From assembly GCA_910575155.1 (NCBI GenBank), contig CAJTDX010000024.1, positions 1 through 51,030 of the forward strand: a stretch of 51,030 nt of DNA. Direction: 5' to 3'. This document shows, in pieces, positions 1-8,566 of this stretch. The notes below the pieces were generated by a model. The model saw only the letters and a list, made by a program, of their open reading frames with translations. It was not told the DNA's origin and searched no databases. The translations under genes and the position numbers were made by a program. Source of the DNA: Lachnospiraceae bacterium (lineage in GTDB: Bacteria; Bacillota; Clostridia; Lachnospirales; Lachnospiraceae). Positions within the stretch are counted from its first letter, which is position 1. The number at the start of each line of letters is the position of its first letter.

Positions 1-25
1 TTTTACTGTAAGCTGAAGCAACTCC

Positions 26-58
26 AACCACCCGCAGAGCAGGTGGTTTATTTGTTTA
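26..58 (+). terminator. Rho-independent terminator (plus strand)
   Basis: AACCACC (26-32) pairs with GGTGGTT (42-48) around a short loop and is followed by a T-rich tract, TTTATTTGTTT. This is the form of an intrinsic terminator for a plus-strand transcript that begins before the window. Nothing of that upstream gene is visible here. Confidence 0.6.
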
Positions 59-104
59 CCAATATTCCATTTTTCGGAACACGAAAAACTCCATATTGGT
101 AAAC
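54..104. repeat. Two-tier inverted repeat
   Basis: GTTTACCAATAT (54-65) is perfectly complementary to ATATTGGTAAAC (93-104). Inside it TTTTTCG pairs with CGAAAAA around a 5-nt loop. The structure lies between two terminators, in no gene. It could be a dispersed repeat unit or the footprint of a lost mobile element; no function can be assigned. Confidence 0.55.
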
Positions 105-125
105 AGGCCCTTGGCCTAACAAAGA

Positions 126-153
126 AAAGAAATGCGGTCTAAGACCGCATTTC
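126..153 (-). terminator. Terminator of the BIG2 surface-protein gene
   Basis: AAATGCGGTCT (130-140) and AGACCGCATTT (142-152) form a hairpin. On the minus strand it is followed by CTTTTCTTTG. It lies about 33 bases past the stop codon of the Ig-like repeat gene, as expected for its terminator. Confidence 0.75.
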
Positions 154-185
154 TCAAAACTTCTGACTATTTGATTTGTCAGCAA

Positions 186-2588
186 TTATTTTTTAACTTT
201 AATCTTAATGGTTGCCTTTTTATTTGTTCCGTCGGTTGCTTTTGCAGTAACGGTAATTGTCTTGCCTTTTGCTTTCTTCTTGGTCTTCAATACACCCTTC
301 TTGCTGATGGTTGCATATTTACCCTTAACTGCTTTCTTGTCAAGGCTCCATGCTAAAGTTTTGTTTGCTTTCTTACCATTTGTCTTTACAGTTGCCTTAA
401 TTGTAACGCTCTTACCTGCCTTCACGGTCTTGGTCTTAGCCTTTAAGGTAATCTTGGTAACGCTGTTTTTCATAATGGAAATTGTAATAGTTGCTTTCTT
501 ACCGCTTCCATCTGCTGCAGTTGCAGTAACTTTCACTTTCTTGCCTGCGCCTTTTTTCTTAGTGCTCACTACGCCCTTAGCGTTAACGCTTGCATATTTC
601 TTAGATTTGTTGTCAATACTCCATTTAACAGCCTTATTTGCTGCGTTTTTCGGAGTTACTGTAACAGTCAGAGCAACTTTCTTGCCTGCTGCAATCTTAA
701 CGGACTTGTTGTTAATTTTTACTTTGCTGACTTTTACAGGAGCTGCAGCGGGCGCTGCCTTAACAGATACAGTCGCTGTACCTGATACTTTTGTATCTTT
801 CTTGGATGTTGCTTTTACTGTCAGGGTTCCTGCTGTCTCATTTGCTGCTACTGTCAGTTTTCCTGCTGCGTCAATCTTAGTTGCAGTTGATTTTGCTCCA
901 GCTACGGTCCAGGTTACAGCTTTATCTGCTGCTGCAAGACCTGTGCCTGCAACGGTTGCGGTAAACTGCTGTGTCTTGCCTTTTACTACGTTTGCTGTTT
1001 TCGGCGCTACTGTAACGCCTGTAACTTTTGCCACTGTTTCTGTCTGACCTTTAATTGTTACAGTCGCTGTACCTGATACTTTTGTATCTTTCTTGGATGT
1101 TGCTTTTACTGTCAGAGTTGTTGCTGTTTCATCTGCCGCTACTGTAAGTTCGCCTGTTTCGCTGATTGTGCTCTTTGTGCTTCCCTCTACAGTCCAGGTT
1201 ACAGCTTTATCTGCTGTTGCAAGATTTGTACCTTTCACTTCTGCTGTAAAGGTCTTCTTCTCACCCTTATTCAGTTCTGCAGTTTTTGGATCTACCTCTA
1301 CGCTTGTAACTACTGCTTCCTCAGAAGGATCTAATACATTTACAGTTGCTGTACCTGATACTTTATCATTTGTCTTAGATGTTGCTTTTACCGTCAGGGT
1401 TTTTTCTGTTTCATCTGCCGCTACTGTAAGTTCGCCTGTTTCGCTGATTGTGCTCTTTGTGCTTCCCTCTACGCTCCAGGTTACACCTTTAGCTGTATCC
1501 GGAAGATTTGTACCTTCCACTTCTGCTGTAAAGGTCTTCTTCTCACCCTTATTCACATCTGCAGTTTTCGGTGTTACTGTTACTCCTGTAACTTCTGATG
1601 GCTTAGAAGGATCTGTTACAGTTACTTCTGCTGTATCTGATTTACTTTTATTTGCTGTAGATGTTGCTGTTACTATCAGTTTAGTTGCTGTCTCATCTTG
1701 TGCTACTGTCAGTTTTCCATCTACTATTTTAGTTCCTTCTTTTAAAGACGTTTGTCCTTCAGCAGCTACCGTCCACTCTACACCCTGATCAGGCGTTACA
1801 TTTCCTTTACCTTTAACTACTGCCTTAAATTCTTTGGACTCACCTTTGTTTACAGCTGCAGTTTTGGGATCTACTTCTACGCTTTCAACTTCTCCATCCA
1901 CAGGATCTTCTTTTACTGTTACGGCTGCGGAATCTGATTTACTTTCATCCACACTAGATGTTGCTGTTACTATCAGTTTAGTCGCTGTCTCATCTGCTGC
2001 TACTGTCAGTTTTCCTGTTGAATCTACTTTAGTTCCTGCTGCTACTCCATCACTTGCACTTACTGTCCAAGTTACTCCCTGGTCAGGCGTCACATTTCCT
2101 TCGCCTTTAACTACTGCCTTAAATTGTTCGGACTTACCTTTTACTACATCTGCAGTTTTGGGCGTTACTTCTACCGCAGCAACTTTTGCTGATTCCCCAG
2201 AACCTGTTACATGCACTGTCGCTGTATCAGATTTGCTAGTATCCAATTTAGAAGTTGCTATTACTGTCAGCTCAGCTGCTGTCTCATTTGACGATACTGT
2301 CAGTTTTCCATTTGCATCTATTTCGGTTCCTGCCGTTATTCCCTCATCTGCAGTTACTTCCCACGTTACTCCTTCATCAGGCGTCGCAATATTTGTACCC
2401 TCAACTGTTGCCGTAAACTGCTGTTCCGCGCCCTTTTTTACCGTCGCCTCACCCGGACTCACAGTTACTTTTGTTACTGTTTTAGTCTCTTCTGCCGCAT
2501 CCACCTGAAGCGCCCCGGCAAAGTTGATTCCTGAAACTGCAATTGCTACAGCCAGAAATAATGATAAAAGTTTCTTTCCCTGTTTCAT
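186..2588 (-). CDS. Secreted Ig-like (BIG2) repeat surface protein
   Basis: An 800-aa protein with a signal peptide (MKQGKKLLSLFLAVAIAVSG, cleavage probably near VDAAEE), then about eight Ig-like modules of 80-90 residues. Each begins with a strand such as VTVSPGEATVKKG or VEVDPKTAAVNKG and ends TATVTV-like, the pattern of bacterial Ig group 2 (BIG2) domains. Repeats 4-6 are the most alike. The last two are very lysine-rich and may bind wall polymers; that is inference. There is no LPXTG motif or C-terminal membrane anchor. The start at 2588 is chosen because GGAGG sits just upstream and the signal peptide follows. An adhesive or structural surface role is likely. Large opposite-strand ORFs here mirror the Thr/Val/Ala-rich code. 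Confidence 0.85.
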   Translation of the reverse strand: MKQGKKLLSLFLAVAIAVSGINFAGALQVDAAEETKTVTKVTVSPGEATVKKGAEQQFTATVEGTNIATPDEGVTWEVTADEGITAGTEIDANGKLTVSSNETAAELTVIATSKLDTSKSDTATVHVTGSGESAKVAAVEVTPKTADVVKGKSEQFKAVVKGEGNVTPDQGVTWTVSASDGVAAGTKVDSTGKLTVAADETATKLIVTATSSVDESKSDSAAVTVKEDPVDGEVESVEVDPKTAAVNKGESKEFKAVVKGKGNVTPDQGVEWTVAAEGQTSLKEGTKIVDGKLTVAQDETATKLIVTATSTANKSKSDTAEVTVTDPSKPSEVTGVTVTPKTADVNKGEKKTFTAEVEGTNLPDTAKGVTWSVEGSTKSTISETGELTVAADETEKTLTVKATSKTNDKVSGTATVNVLDPSEEAVVTSVEVDPKTAELNKGEKKTFTAEVKGTNLATADKAVTWTVEGSTKSTISETGELTVAADETATTLTVKATSKKDTKVSGTATVTIKGQTETVAKVTGVTVAPKTANVVKGKTQQFTATVAGTGLAAADKAVTWTVAGAKSTATKIDAAGKLTVAANETAGTLTVKATSKKDTKVSGTATVSVKAAPAAAPVKVSKVKINNKSVKIAAGKKVALTVTVTPKNAANKAVKWSIDNKSKKYASVNAKGVVSTKKKGAGKKVKVTATAADGSGKKATITISIMKNSVTKITLKAKTKTVKAGKSVTIKATVKTNGKKANKTLAWSLDKKAVKGKYATISKKGVLKTKKKAKGKTITVTAKATDGTNKKATIKIKVKK

Positions 2589-2628
2589 TCTTATCCTCCT
2601 TCTTCTTTGTGAAACGTTCGCTTTTTTA

Positions 2629-2672
2629 TTTTCTATAAAAAATATTATAGAAAAACTTTTTTGCACACTCAA
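2629..2672 (-). promoter_or_regulatory. Promoter with overlapping dyad for the BIG2 gene
   Basis: On the minus strand, TTGAGT (2667-2672) and TATAAT (2644-2649) are separated by exactly 17 bases. A dyad TTTTCTATA/TATAGAAAA (2629-2654) overlaps the -10 and could bind a repressor or form a leader hairpin. Confidence 0.6.
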
Positions 2673-2758
2673 GTATAATATTCTTTTTCATATTTTACAA
2701 TTGGCTTTTTTATGAAAATAGTCCTAAAAAAATTTTTCTTTTTGTTTATTTTGCTTAA

Positions 2759-3484
2759 TCATTTCACTCCGCTGAGCCAATCCTGTTCCTGGCTGGAAAG
2801 TTCTGCCTGTTTCAGCAGGTCCGGCCTGCGTTCTCTGGTTCGCAGAATGGACTGCTGCCTGCGCCAGATTTCAATGTTTTTGTGATGCCCTGACAGCAAA
2901 ACTTCTGGTACTTTCTTCCCTCTCCACTCCTCAGGTCTGGAATACTGCGGATACTCCAAAAGGTTTCCTTCAAAAGACTCCGCCTGACCAGACTCCTGAT
3001 TCCCCAGCACTCCCGGCACCATTCTGGAAACCGCGTCGGTAATTACCATTGCGGGAAGCTCTCCGCCTGTCAGGACATAATCTCCAATCGAGATATAGTC
3101 AGTCACAATCTCTTCCAGCACCCGCTCATCAATGCCTTCATAGTGGCCGCAAAGCAGGATCAAATCTTCCTCCAATGCCAGCTCTTTTGCTGTCTTCTGC
3201 GTAAATGTACTGCCCTGGGGCGTGACATAGACGCATCTGGGCTTTGTTCCTGTCTTTTCCACCACGGATTTCCAGGCGTTATAAACGGGCTGTGCCTGCA
3301 TCAGCATTCCCGCGCCGCCTCCATAAGGATAATCATCGACATTATGATGTTTATTTTCTGAATAATCCCGGATGTTAACAGCATTGATTGTAAGAAGCCC
3401 CGCTCTGGACGCCCGTCCGATCACGCTGGTTTCCAGGCCCTGCGTCACCATCTCGGGAAATAACGTTAAAATGTGAAAATTCAT
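2759..3484 (-). CDS. trmD: tRNA (guanine37-N1)-methyltransferase
   Basis: A 241-aa SPOUT methyltransferase that adds the N1 methyl of m1G37 next to the anticodon, preventing +1 frameshifting. The N-terminus [13 protein letters not shown] is typical of TrmD. The trefoil-knot SAM site is visible as [13 protein letters not shown] and [13 protein letters not shown]. The start at 3484 follows GGAGG and matches usual TrmD length; the open frame extends further upstream but runs into rimM. The stop of rimM is one base before the ATG, so the two genes are translationally close, as in most bacteria. Confidence 0.96.
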   Translation of the reverse strand: MNFHILTLFPEMVTQGLETSVIGRASRAGLLTINAVNIRDYSENKHHNVDDYPYGGGAGMLMQAQPVYNAWKSVVEKTGTKPRCVYVTPQGSTFTQKTAKELALEEDLILLCGHYEGIDERVLEEIVTDYISIGDYVLTGGELPAMVITDAVSRMVPGVLGNQESGQAESFEGNLLEYPQYSRPEEWRGKKVPEVLLSGHHKNIEIWRRQQSILRTRERRPDLLKQAELSSQEQDWLSGVK

Positions 3485-3485
3485 G

Positions 3486-4034
3486 TCAAATCTCCTCCAC
3501 CAGTCCCGGCATAAGATATACCTGAATGCTGCGCTTTTCCAGATCGACGCTGCGTATACATTCGTGGATTGCCGGAAGAAGCAGCTCTCTGTTTTTTCCC
3601 GGCGCTTTCTCTGCGTAAGGGGAATCCTGCGCCACTTCCACAAGGTATACGTCGTTCGCCCCTGTCTGAAGTACGTCTTTCAGCTCTCCCAGCAATTCTC
3701 CTGCTTCTGTCATTACTTCCATGCCAATCAAATCGGCGATAAAAAATTCGTCTTTTTCACATTTGACAGCCTGATCTCTGGTTACAAAAAGGCCACTTCC
3801 CTTGTATTTTTCAACGTCATTAATATTCTCAATCCCTTTAAATTTCAGAATCACCATATTCTTAAAAAATTTCACCTGGAGAATTTCCATTTCCCGATAT
3901 TCCTTCCCGGTATCCAGAAAAACTTTTTTCAGCTTCTTGAAGCGGTTCACATCGTCTGTCATAGGAAACACTTTCACCTCTCCCCGTACTCCATGGGTCG
4001 TGGCAATCGCTCCTACCTGCAGTAAATCTTCCAT
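3486..4034 (-). CDS. rimM: 16S rRNA processing / 30S maturation factor RimM
   Basis: A 182-aa protein that binds ribosomal protein S19 and helps assemble the 30S head. The N-terminal part has [17 protein letters not shown], the RimM beta-barrel signature. The C-terminal PRC-barrel part contains [11 protein letters not shown] and [10 protein letters not shown]. The ATG follows GGAG with a 6-base gap. It lies directly upstream of trmD. It is separated from khpA by a terminator, so it may use its own promoter or depend on read-through. Confidence 0.95.
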   Translation of the reverse strand: MEDLLQVGAIATTHGVRGEVKVFPMTDDVNRFKKLKKVFLDTGKEYREMEILQVKFFKNMVILKFKGIENINDVEKYKGSGLFVTRDQAVKCEKDEFFIADLIGMEVMTEAGELLGELKDVLQTGANDVYLVEVAQDSPYAEKAPGKNRELLLPAIHECIRSVDLEKRSIQVYLMPGLVEEI

Positions 4035-4050
4035 ACCATGCTCCTTTATT

Positions 4051-4076
4051 TTAAGAACTTTCCATAAAAAATTCCT
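4051..4076 (-). other. Possible 4-codon upstream ORF before rimM
   Basis: On the minus strand a strong Shine-Dalgarno (AAAGGAGGAA) precedes ATG GAA AGT TCT TAA at 4065-4051, 17 bases before the rimM ATG. The site is stronger than that of rimM itself. It could be a ribosome-loading mini-ORF feeding rimM by reinitiation, or chance. Confidence 0.3.
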
Positions 4077-4171
4077 CCTTTTTCTATGTTTTGAGTGCTA
4101 ATAAGATAACAACAAAGAAGGAATTTTTATTGCATACTTTTTATTATTCCTGCAGTTAAATATCACAGGAG

Positions 4172-4214
4172 CAATATAAAAACTGCCGCAAAATTGATTT
4201 CAATTCTGTGGCAG
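4172..4214 (-). terminator. Terminator after khpA
   Basis: On the minus strand CTGCCACAG...TTTTGCGGCAG forms a long stem with an AATTG/CAATT inner helix, followed by TTTTTATATT. It is 17 bases past the khpA stop and so ends the ylxM-ffh-rpsP-khpA transcript, at least partly. Confidence 0.8.
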
Positions 4215-4230
4215 CTTTTATCCTGATTAG

Positions 4231-4461
4231 TTACTGTACAATATCCACAATAACTTTTTTGTCACTCTTAGCTGCTGCTGCTTTCACAACAGCACGAATG
4301 GCTTTTGCAACCCGTCCCTGTTTTCCAATTACTTTCCCCATGTCTGTCTGGGCGACGTGCAATTCTAAAACAACAGACTTCTCGTTCTCAGTCTCTGTAA
4401 CTGCGACTTCCTCCGGAATATCCACAAGAGCTTTGGCAATTACTTCTACTAATTCTTTCAT
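4231..4461 (-). CDS. khpA: KH-domain RNA-binding protein KhpA
   Basis: A 76-aa single KH-domain protein with the GxxG-type loop in GKVIGKQGRVAKAIR. KhpA homologues bind RNA, often together with KhpB/Jag, and affect cell elongation and division in Firmicutes. The gene sits 18 bases downstream of rpsP, the usual order. A terminator follows at once. Confidence 0.93.
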   Translation of the reverse strand: MKELVEVIAKALVDIPEEVAVTETENEKSVVLELHVAQTDMGKVIGKQGRVAKAIRAVVKAAAAKSDKKVIVDIVQ

Positions 4462-4479
4462 TCCTTCACCCCGCGAAGA

Positions 4480-4722
4480 TTATTTCTCGATACCGGCTGC
4501 TTTCAAGATTTTTCCCACCATCTCTGTCGGCTGAGCTCCATTTGCTAACCATTTCTTTGCCAATTCCTCATTTACATGGAATTCACTGGGATCCTTTGTG
4601 GGATCATAAGTTCCGATTTCCTCGATGCACTTTCCATCTCTGGGAGATCTGGAATCAGCGACTACGATTCTATAGAAAGGAGCTTTTTTCTGTCCCATTC
4701 TCTTTAATCTGATTTTTACCAT
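4480..4722 (-). CDS. rpsP: 30S ribosomal protein S16
   Basis: An 80-aa S16 protein with the typical start [20 protein letters not shown] and the following [21 protein letters not shown]. It is a primary assembly protein of the small subunit. AGGAGGTG precedes the ATG. It lies between ffh and khpA, the usual Firmicutes order. Confidence 0.97.
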   Translation of the reverse strand: MVKIRLKRMGQKKAPFYRIVVADSRSPRDGKCIEEIGTYDPTKDPSEFHVNEELAKKWLANGAQPTEMVGKILKAAGIEK

Positions 4723-4800
4723 TATATTTCACCTCCTGGTTCTTATTGTTCTGTATATCTTGGTAATCAGGTACTGTATCATACATTCCCTGTTACTTGC

Positions 4801-6156
4801 TTATAATCCAAAGGGCAGTTTGAATCCGCCCCGGCGTTTGCCTTTTCCACCCATCAGCCCGGGCATCTGTTTCATCATTTTCCTCGACTGCTCAAACTGC
4901 TTCACCAGACGGTTCACCTCGCTGATATCCACTCCGGCGCCTTTGGCAATCCGGCGTTTTCTGCTGGGATTGAGCAGAGAAGGGTTGGACCTCTCTTTGG
5001 GGGTCATGGAATAAATAATTCCCTCAATCCTCGCCATCTTCTTTTCATCCACGGCATTTTCAATTTCTGCAATCTGAGATCCGCCGATTCCCGGCATCAT
5101 TTTCAGCATACTGGAAATACCGCCCATCTTTTTCATCTGATTCATGGACTCCAGATAATCATCAAAGCCAAATTCGGCTTTCTTCATCTTCTGTTCCAGT
5201 TCCCTTGCTTTTTCCTCGTCAATGTTCTCCTGCGCCTTCTCAATCAGTGTCAGCACATCTCCCATGCCCAGAATCCGGTTTGCCATACGGTCAGGATAAA
5301 ACTGTTCCAGATCAGATAACTTCTCTCCCATACCCACATAGAGAATGGGCTTGCCTGTCACAGCGCGAATGGACAATGCCGCTCCGCCTCTGGTATCTCC
5401 GTCCAGTTTGGTCAGAATTACGCCGTCAATACCTATTTTTTCCTGAAATGTGTTGGCCACGTTTACCGCATCCTGTCCGGTCATGGCGTCCACCACCAGT
5501 ATGGTCTGATGCACTTCGATCTGGCTCTTTATCTCACACAGCTCCTGCATCATCTCCTGATCAATATGCAGACGTCCCGCTGTATCCAGGATCACTACAT
5601 TCTGTTCTTTTGCCCTGGCATGTTCCAAAGCTGCTCTGGCAATATCCGCCGGCTTATGGCTGTCTCCCATGGAGAACACTTCCACTCCCTGCTTCTCCCC
5701 ATTGATCTGGAGCTGTTGGATGGCGGCCGGACGATATACGTCGCATGCCGCCAGCAGCGGCTTCTTGCCTTTCTGTTTCAGTTTTCCGGCAATCTTTGCT
5801 GTTGTAGTCGTTTTTCCCGCGCCCTGCAGACCCGCCATCATAATGACCGTAATCTCCGCACCCGGTTTTAAGGCGATCTCTGTAGTCTCAGATCCCATCA
5901 GGGAAACCAGCTCTTCATTTACAATCTTAATTACCATCTGCCCCGGATTCAAACCGTTCATTACATCCTGTCCCACGGCGCGCTCCTGCACAGACTTCAC
6001 AAACTGCCTGACTACTTTAAAGTTAACGTCCGCTTCTAACAGGGCAAGCTTCACTTCCTTGAGCGCTGTTTTCACATCGTCTTCCGTAAGAAGCCCTTTG
6101 CTGCGCAGGGATTTAAATACATTTTGTAATTTTTCAGACAAGCTGTCAAATGCCAT
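4801..6156 (-). CDS. ffh: Signal recognition particle GTPase Ffh
   Basis: A 451-aa SRP54 protein that, with SRP RNA, binds signal sequences on ribosomes and delivers them to FtsY at the membrane. The N-terminal four-helix part is followed by the GTPase with the P-loop GLQGAGKTTT, then DTAGR and TKLDGD, and a methionine-rich M domain ending GGKGKRRGGFKLPFGL. GAGGAG precedes the ATG. Its start is one base after the ylxM stop, so the two are coupled. Confidence 0.97.
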   Translation of the reverse strand: MAFDSLSEKLQNVFKSLRSKGLLTEDDVKTALKEVKLALLEADVNFKVVRQFVKSVQERAVGQDVMNGLNPGQMVIKIVNEELVSLMGSETTEIALKPGAEITVIMMAGLQGAGKTTTTAKIAGKLKQKGKKPLLAACDVYRPAAIQQLQINGEKQGVEVFSMGDSHKPADIARAALEHARAKEQNVVILDTAGRLHIDQEMMQELCEIKSQIEVHQTILVVDAMTGQDAVNVANTFQEKIGIDGVILTKLDGDTRGGAALSIRAVTGKPILYVGMGEKLSDLEQFYPDRMANRILGMGDVLTLIEKAQENIDEEKARELEQKMKKAEFGFDDYLESMNQMKKMGGISSMLKMMPGIGGSQIAEIENAVDEKKMARIEGIIYSMTPKERSNPSLLNPSRKRRIAKGAGVDISEVNRLVKQFEQSRKMMKQMPGLMGGKGKRRGGFKLPFGL

Positions 6157-6157
6157 A

Positions 6158-6502
6158 TTATAACTCCTCTAAAATCTCATTCGAAATAGCTTCGATTTCA
6201 GCCATTACCTGAGCTTCATTTCCATTCTGATAATTTCTGGAAAGCGTCCGTATCCTTAAGATCTTTTCTTTATTATTCAGAAACCGCGCCAGTAAATGCA
6301 GTTTCTCCTCATAGCCTTTGAGGATTTTGTCACAGCGCCTGATCAGGTCATGAACTCCCTGGCGGCTGATGCCTTCCTCCTGTGCGATCTCGCTTAAAGA
6401 CAAGTCGTTCAGCACATATTCCTCATAGATGTTCCGCTGATGTTCCGTGAGCAAATCTCCATAAAAATCATAGAGATAAGTCTGCATTACTTTCTTTTCC
6501 AT
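6158..6502 (-). CDS. ylxM: YlxM-family DNA-binding protein
   Basis: A 114-aa helix-turn-helix protein of the YlxM/p13-like family, encoded immediately upstream of ffh in most Firmicutes. The segment [28 protein letters not shown] is a sigma-region-4-like HTH. Its exact role is unclear; family members have been linked to SRP function. GAGGTGG lies six bases before the ATG at 6502, which favours this start over the internal Met at residue 6. Confidence 0.92.
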   Translation of the reverse strand: MEKKVMQTYLYDFYGDLLTEHQRNIYEEYVLNDLSLSEIAQEEGISRQGVHDLIRRCDKILKGYEEKLHLLARFLNNKEKILRIRTLSRNYQNGNEAQVMAEIEAISNEILEEL

Positions 6503-6517
6503 TTTACCACCTCAGGT

Positions 6518-6546
6518 ATCATACAACAAAACAAACATGGTGTCAA
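6518..6546 (-). promoter_or_regulatory. Promoter of ylxM-ffh-rpsP-khpA
   Basis: On the minus strand TTGACA (6541-6546) and TATGAT (6518-6523) are 17 bases apart, a near-consensus sigma-A promoter just upstream of the ylxM ribosome site. Confidence 0.8.
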
Positions 6547-6571
6547 GTATTTCTTCTTTACATAAAATACA

Positions 6572-7300
6572 TTATGGCCGGCGCTGATCCAAAGTTTTTG
6601 ACAGTTTTTCATCTACCAGGTCATAATGATGGTCAACTGCCGCGTCGCACCGTTCTGTGGAACCTTCTTTTAACGCCAGAAGCAGCGCCAGATGAGAGTC
6701 TTTTAATTTCCGCTTCATTTCCAGATCTGAATATCGCAGCGCGCAAGCGATCCAGCTGCGGTATACCACACTGATTGCTTCTGATATGCAGATCCACAAC
6801 TGGTTTTCTGTTGCCTGAATCAGCATATAATGGAAACTGCGGTCTGTTTCAATTTGTTCTTCCAAAGACTGTTCTTCCAAATCCCTGGAAAGAATCTCCA
6901 TAAGTTTATCATACCATTGCTCAATATTTCCATTTTTCATAACGGCATGGCACACTGCCTTTTCCAGATCACGCCGGAATGTGAGAACTTCTTCTCTGGT
7001 GACCTGTTTTAACAGAAGCATCATCTCAATCACTCCGGAAATCGTTTGCGTCATATTTCCTGTAATATAATTTCCCGACCCTTGCCTGCAGACAATCATC
7101 CCCATATTTTCCAGTATACGAAGCGCCTCCCTTGTAGAATTGCGTCCTATGGACAACGTTTCCGCAAGCCTGCGTTCCGTCGGAAGTTTCGAACCGATTT
7201 TAAGTTCTCCTTCTTTTACAAGTCCGCAGAGATAGTCAATCGCTTTCTGATATTCTCTTCCTTCTTCCACATCCATCTCCCTCAAATTGCTTTTGTGCAT
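6572..7300 (-). CDS. FadR/GntR-family transcriptional regulator
   Basis: A 242-aa regulator. The N-terminal winged helix (about residues 15-80) carries the GntR pattern LPTERRLAETLSIGRNSTRE followed by ALRILENMGMI. The C-terminal part is an all-helical FCD-like ligand domain with acidic and His residues (DRSFHYMLIQAT, HHYDLVDEKL). It lies just downstream of lrgB on the same strand. A FadR-type operator, TGGT-N3-ACCA, sits in the lrgA promoter, so control of lrgAB, and perhaps of itself, is the likely job. The ligand is unknown; family members often sense small carboxylic acids. Confidence 0.85.
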   Translation of the reverse strand: MHKSNLREMDVEEGREYQKAIDYLCGLVKEGELKIGSKLPTERRLAETLSIGRNSTREALRILENMGMIVCRQGSGNYITGNMTQTISGVIEMMLLLKQVTREEVLTFRRDLEKAVCHAVMKNGNIEQWYDKLMEILSRDLEEQSLEEQIETDRSFHYMLIQATENQLWICISEAISVVYRSWIACALRYSDLEMKRKLKDSHLALLLALKEGSTERCDAAVDHHYDLVDEKLSKTLDQRRP

Positions 7301-7369
7301 CTCCGGTCCGCTGCAAACCCTGCAATTTTACCAGACACGGAACGCAGGATTTTGCCAAAAGTTCCAACA

Positions 7370-8065
7370 TCAACGGATAAACCGGGCAAACATACCCGCT
7401 CCGATTACCGTGAGAATTCCGGAAACTACAATAGAAAGGCTGCTCATCGCGCCTTCCACTTCTCCCAGTTCCATTGCCTTGACAGTGCCTATGGCATGAG
7501 AAGACGCGCCTATGGCAATTCCTCTGGCGATGGGATCATGGATGTTAAAAATCCGGCATATCGTCTCAGCAAACATATTCCCAATCACTCCGGTCACAAT
7601 AATCACCGCCGCCGTCACAGACACATATCCTCCCAGCTCTTCTGAAACCCCTATGCCAATCGCCGTAGTGATGGATTTCGGCAGTAAGGTTACATACGAA
7701 GCATGGTCAAGTTTAAATAAAAACGCCAGCAGAAAAATACTGGCCAGGCTCGTCAGGACCCCGGAAAAAATACCCGTCAGTATCGCTTTATAATTGTTCT
7801 TCAGCAGCTCCATCTTCTCGTACAGCGGAACGGCAAGACAGATGGTAGCCGGCGTCAGCAGAAAACTAATTGGTTTCGCCCCTTCCTGATATACGCTGCT
7901 GTCGACGTTTGATACCGCCAGAAACAGGATCACAAGAATTACCGCTGTCAGCAGCGGATTAAACAGCGCCAGCTTCCACTTCTTTTTCAGCATCACGCCG
8001 ATTCCATAAGATAAAATACTTAAAAACACGGCAAAAAATGCAGACGTCTCAAAAAACTCACTCAT
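7370..8065 (-). CDS. lrgB: LrgB-family membrane protein
   Basis: A 231-aa polytopic membrane protein of the LrgB/CidB family. Conserved stretches include LLPKSITTAIGIGVSEELGG and ARGIAIGASSHAIGT. The family is associated with holin/antiholin-like control of murein hydrolases in staphylococci and with pyruvate transport in Bacillus. The ATG at 8065 is chosen because GGAGGG precedes it and because it overlaps the lrgA stop by 8 bases. The longer upstream reading lies inside lrgA. Confidence 0.92.
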   Translation of the reverse strand: MSEFFETSAFFAVFLSILSYGIGVMLKKKWKLALFNPLLTAVILVILFLAVSNVDSSVYQEGAKPISFLLTPATICLAVPLYEKMELLKNNYKAILTGIFSGVLTSLASIFLLAFLFKLDHASYVTLLPKSITTAIGIGVSEELGGYVSVTAAVIIVTGVIGNMFAETICRIFNIHDPIARGIAIGASSHAIGTVKAMELGEVEGAMSSLSIVVSGILTVIGAGMFARFIR

Positions 8066-8429
8066 GCCTGTCCCTCCTGACGCCAAATTGAACCACTCTT
8101 CCTGATACAATCATAACTGCGCAGGTGGTAATCACGGTGATTACGGCATAGGGAAGCAAATCTCCTTTTACAGCCTGCCAGGAATCCATCAGTCCCGCCG
8201 CCGCAGGTACAAACATCATCGGCATAATCTCAATGAGAAAGTCACTGGTTTCTTTCACAGAAGACAATGATACCATCCCGGTTTGCAGACCTGAAAATAA
8301 TATGATAATGCCGTATATGCCTGCCGGAATTGGAAATGGTAATAAGACATACAACACTTCTCCAAGAAATGAAATCAATAAAATAATTCCAAACTGTCTC
8401 AAAAATTTCAAAAAAATCTCCTCCTTCAA
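8058..8429 (-). CDS. lrgA: LrgA/CidA-family membrane protein
   Basis: A 123-aa small membrane protein of about four helices with the family motif FPIPAGIYGIIILF and the segment FVPAAAGLMDSW. It is the partner of LrgB, thought to form a holin-like or metabolite-export complex. AAGGAGG lies just upstream. The promoter holds a FadR-type palindrome, and the regulator gene lies downstream in the same cluster. Confidence 0.92.
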   Translation of the reverse strand: MKEEIFLKFLRQFGIILLISFLGEVLYVLLPFPIPAGIYGIIILFSGLQTGMVSLSSVKETSDFLIEIMPMMFVPAAAGLMDSWQAVKGDLLPYAVITVITTCAVMIVSGRVVQFGVRRDRHE

Positions 8430-8475
8430 ATTGGTACTACCAATTTAATATAGCACTTGTTTTCTGAAACGTCAA
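8428..8475 (-). promoter_or_regulatory. lrgAB promoter with FadR/GntR-type operator
   Basis: On the minus strand TTGACG (8470-8475) and TATATT (8447-8452) have a 17-base spacer. Directly after the -10 comes the perfect palindrome AAATTGGTA-C/G-TACCAATTT (8428-8446), containing TGGT-N3-ACCA as in FadR-subfamily operators. A bound regulator would block initiation, so repression is expected. Confidence 0.78.
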
Positions 8476-8501
8476 GAACCGCACAGAACACAAGAAATTT
8501 A

Positions 8502-8530
8502 TTGCAGAAAATACATGCTGCTGTTATGAT
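8502..8530 (+). promoter_or_regulatory. proC promoter
   Basis: TTGCAG (8502-8507) and TATGAT (8525-8530) are spaced by 17 bases on the plus strand, divergent from the lrgAB promoter and 36 bases before the proC start. Confidence 0.7.
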
Positions 8531-8566
8531 AATATTTAAAAGTATATACATATGGAGGTATCTATA

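Noticed and set aside
208-2508. Several long plus-strand ORFs opposite the BIG2 gene
   Set aside because: They mirror the Thr/Val/Ala/Lys-rich repeats, have hydrophobic low-complexity products and no ribosome sites.
4089-4097. GAGTGCTAA CIRCE half-site upstream of rimM
   Set aside because: The matching TTAGCACTC half at 9-base spacing is absent; a single half-site is not an HrcA operator.
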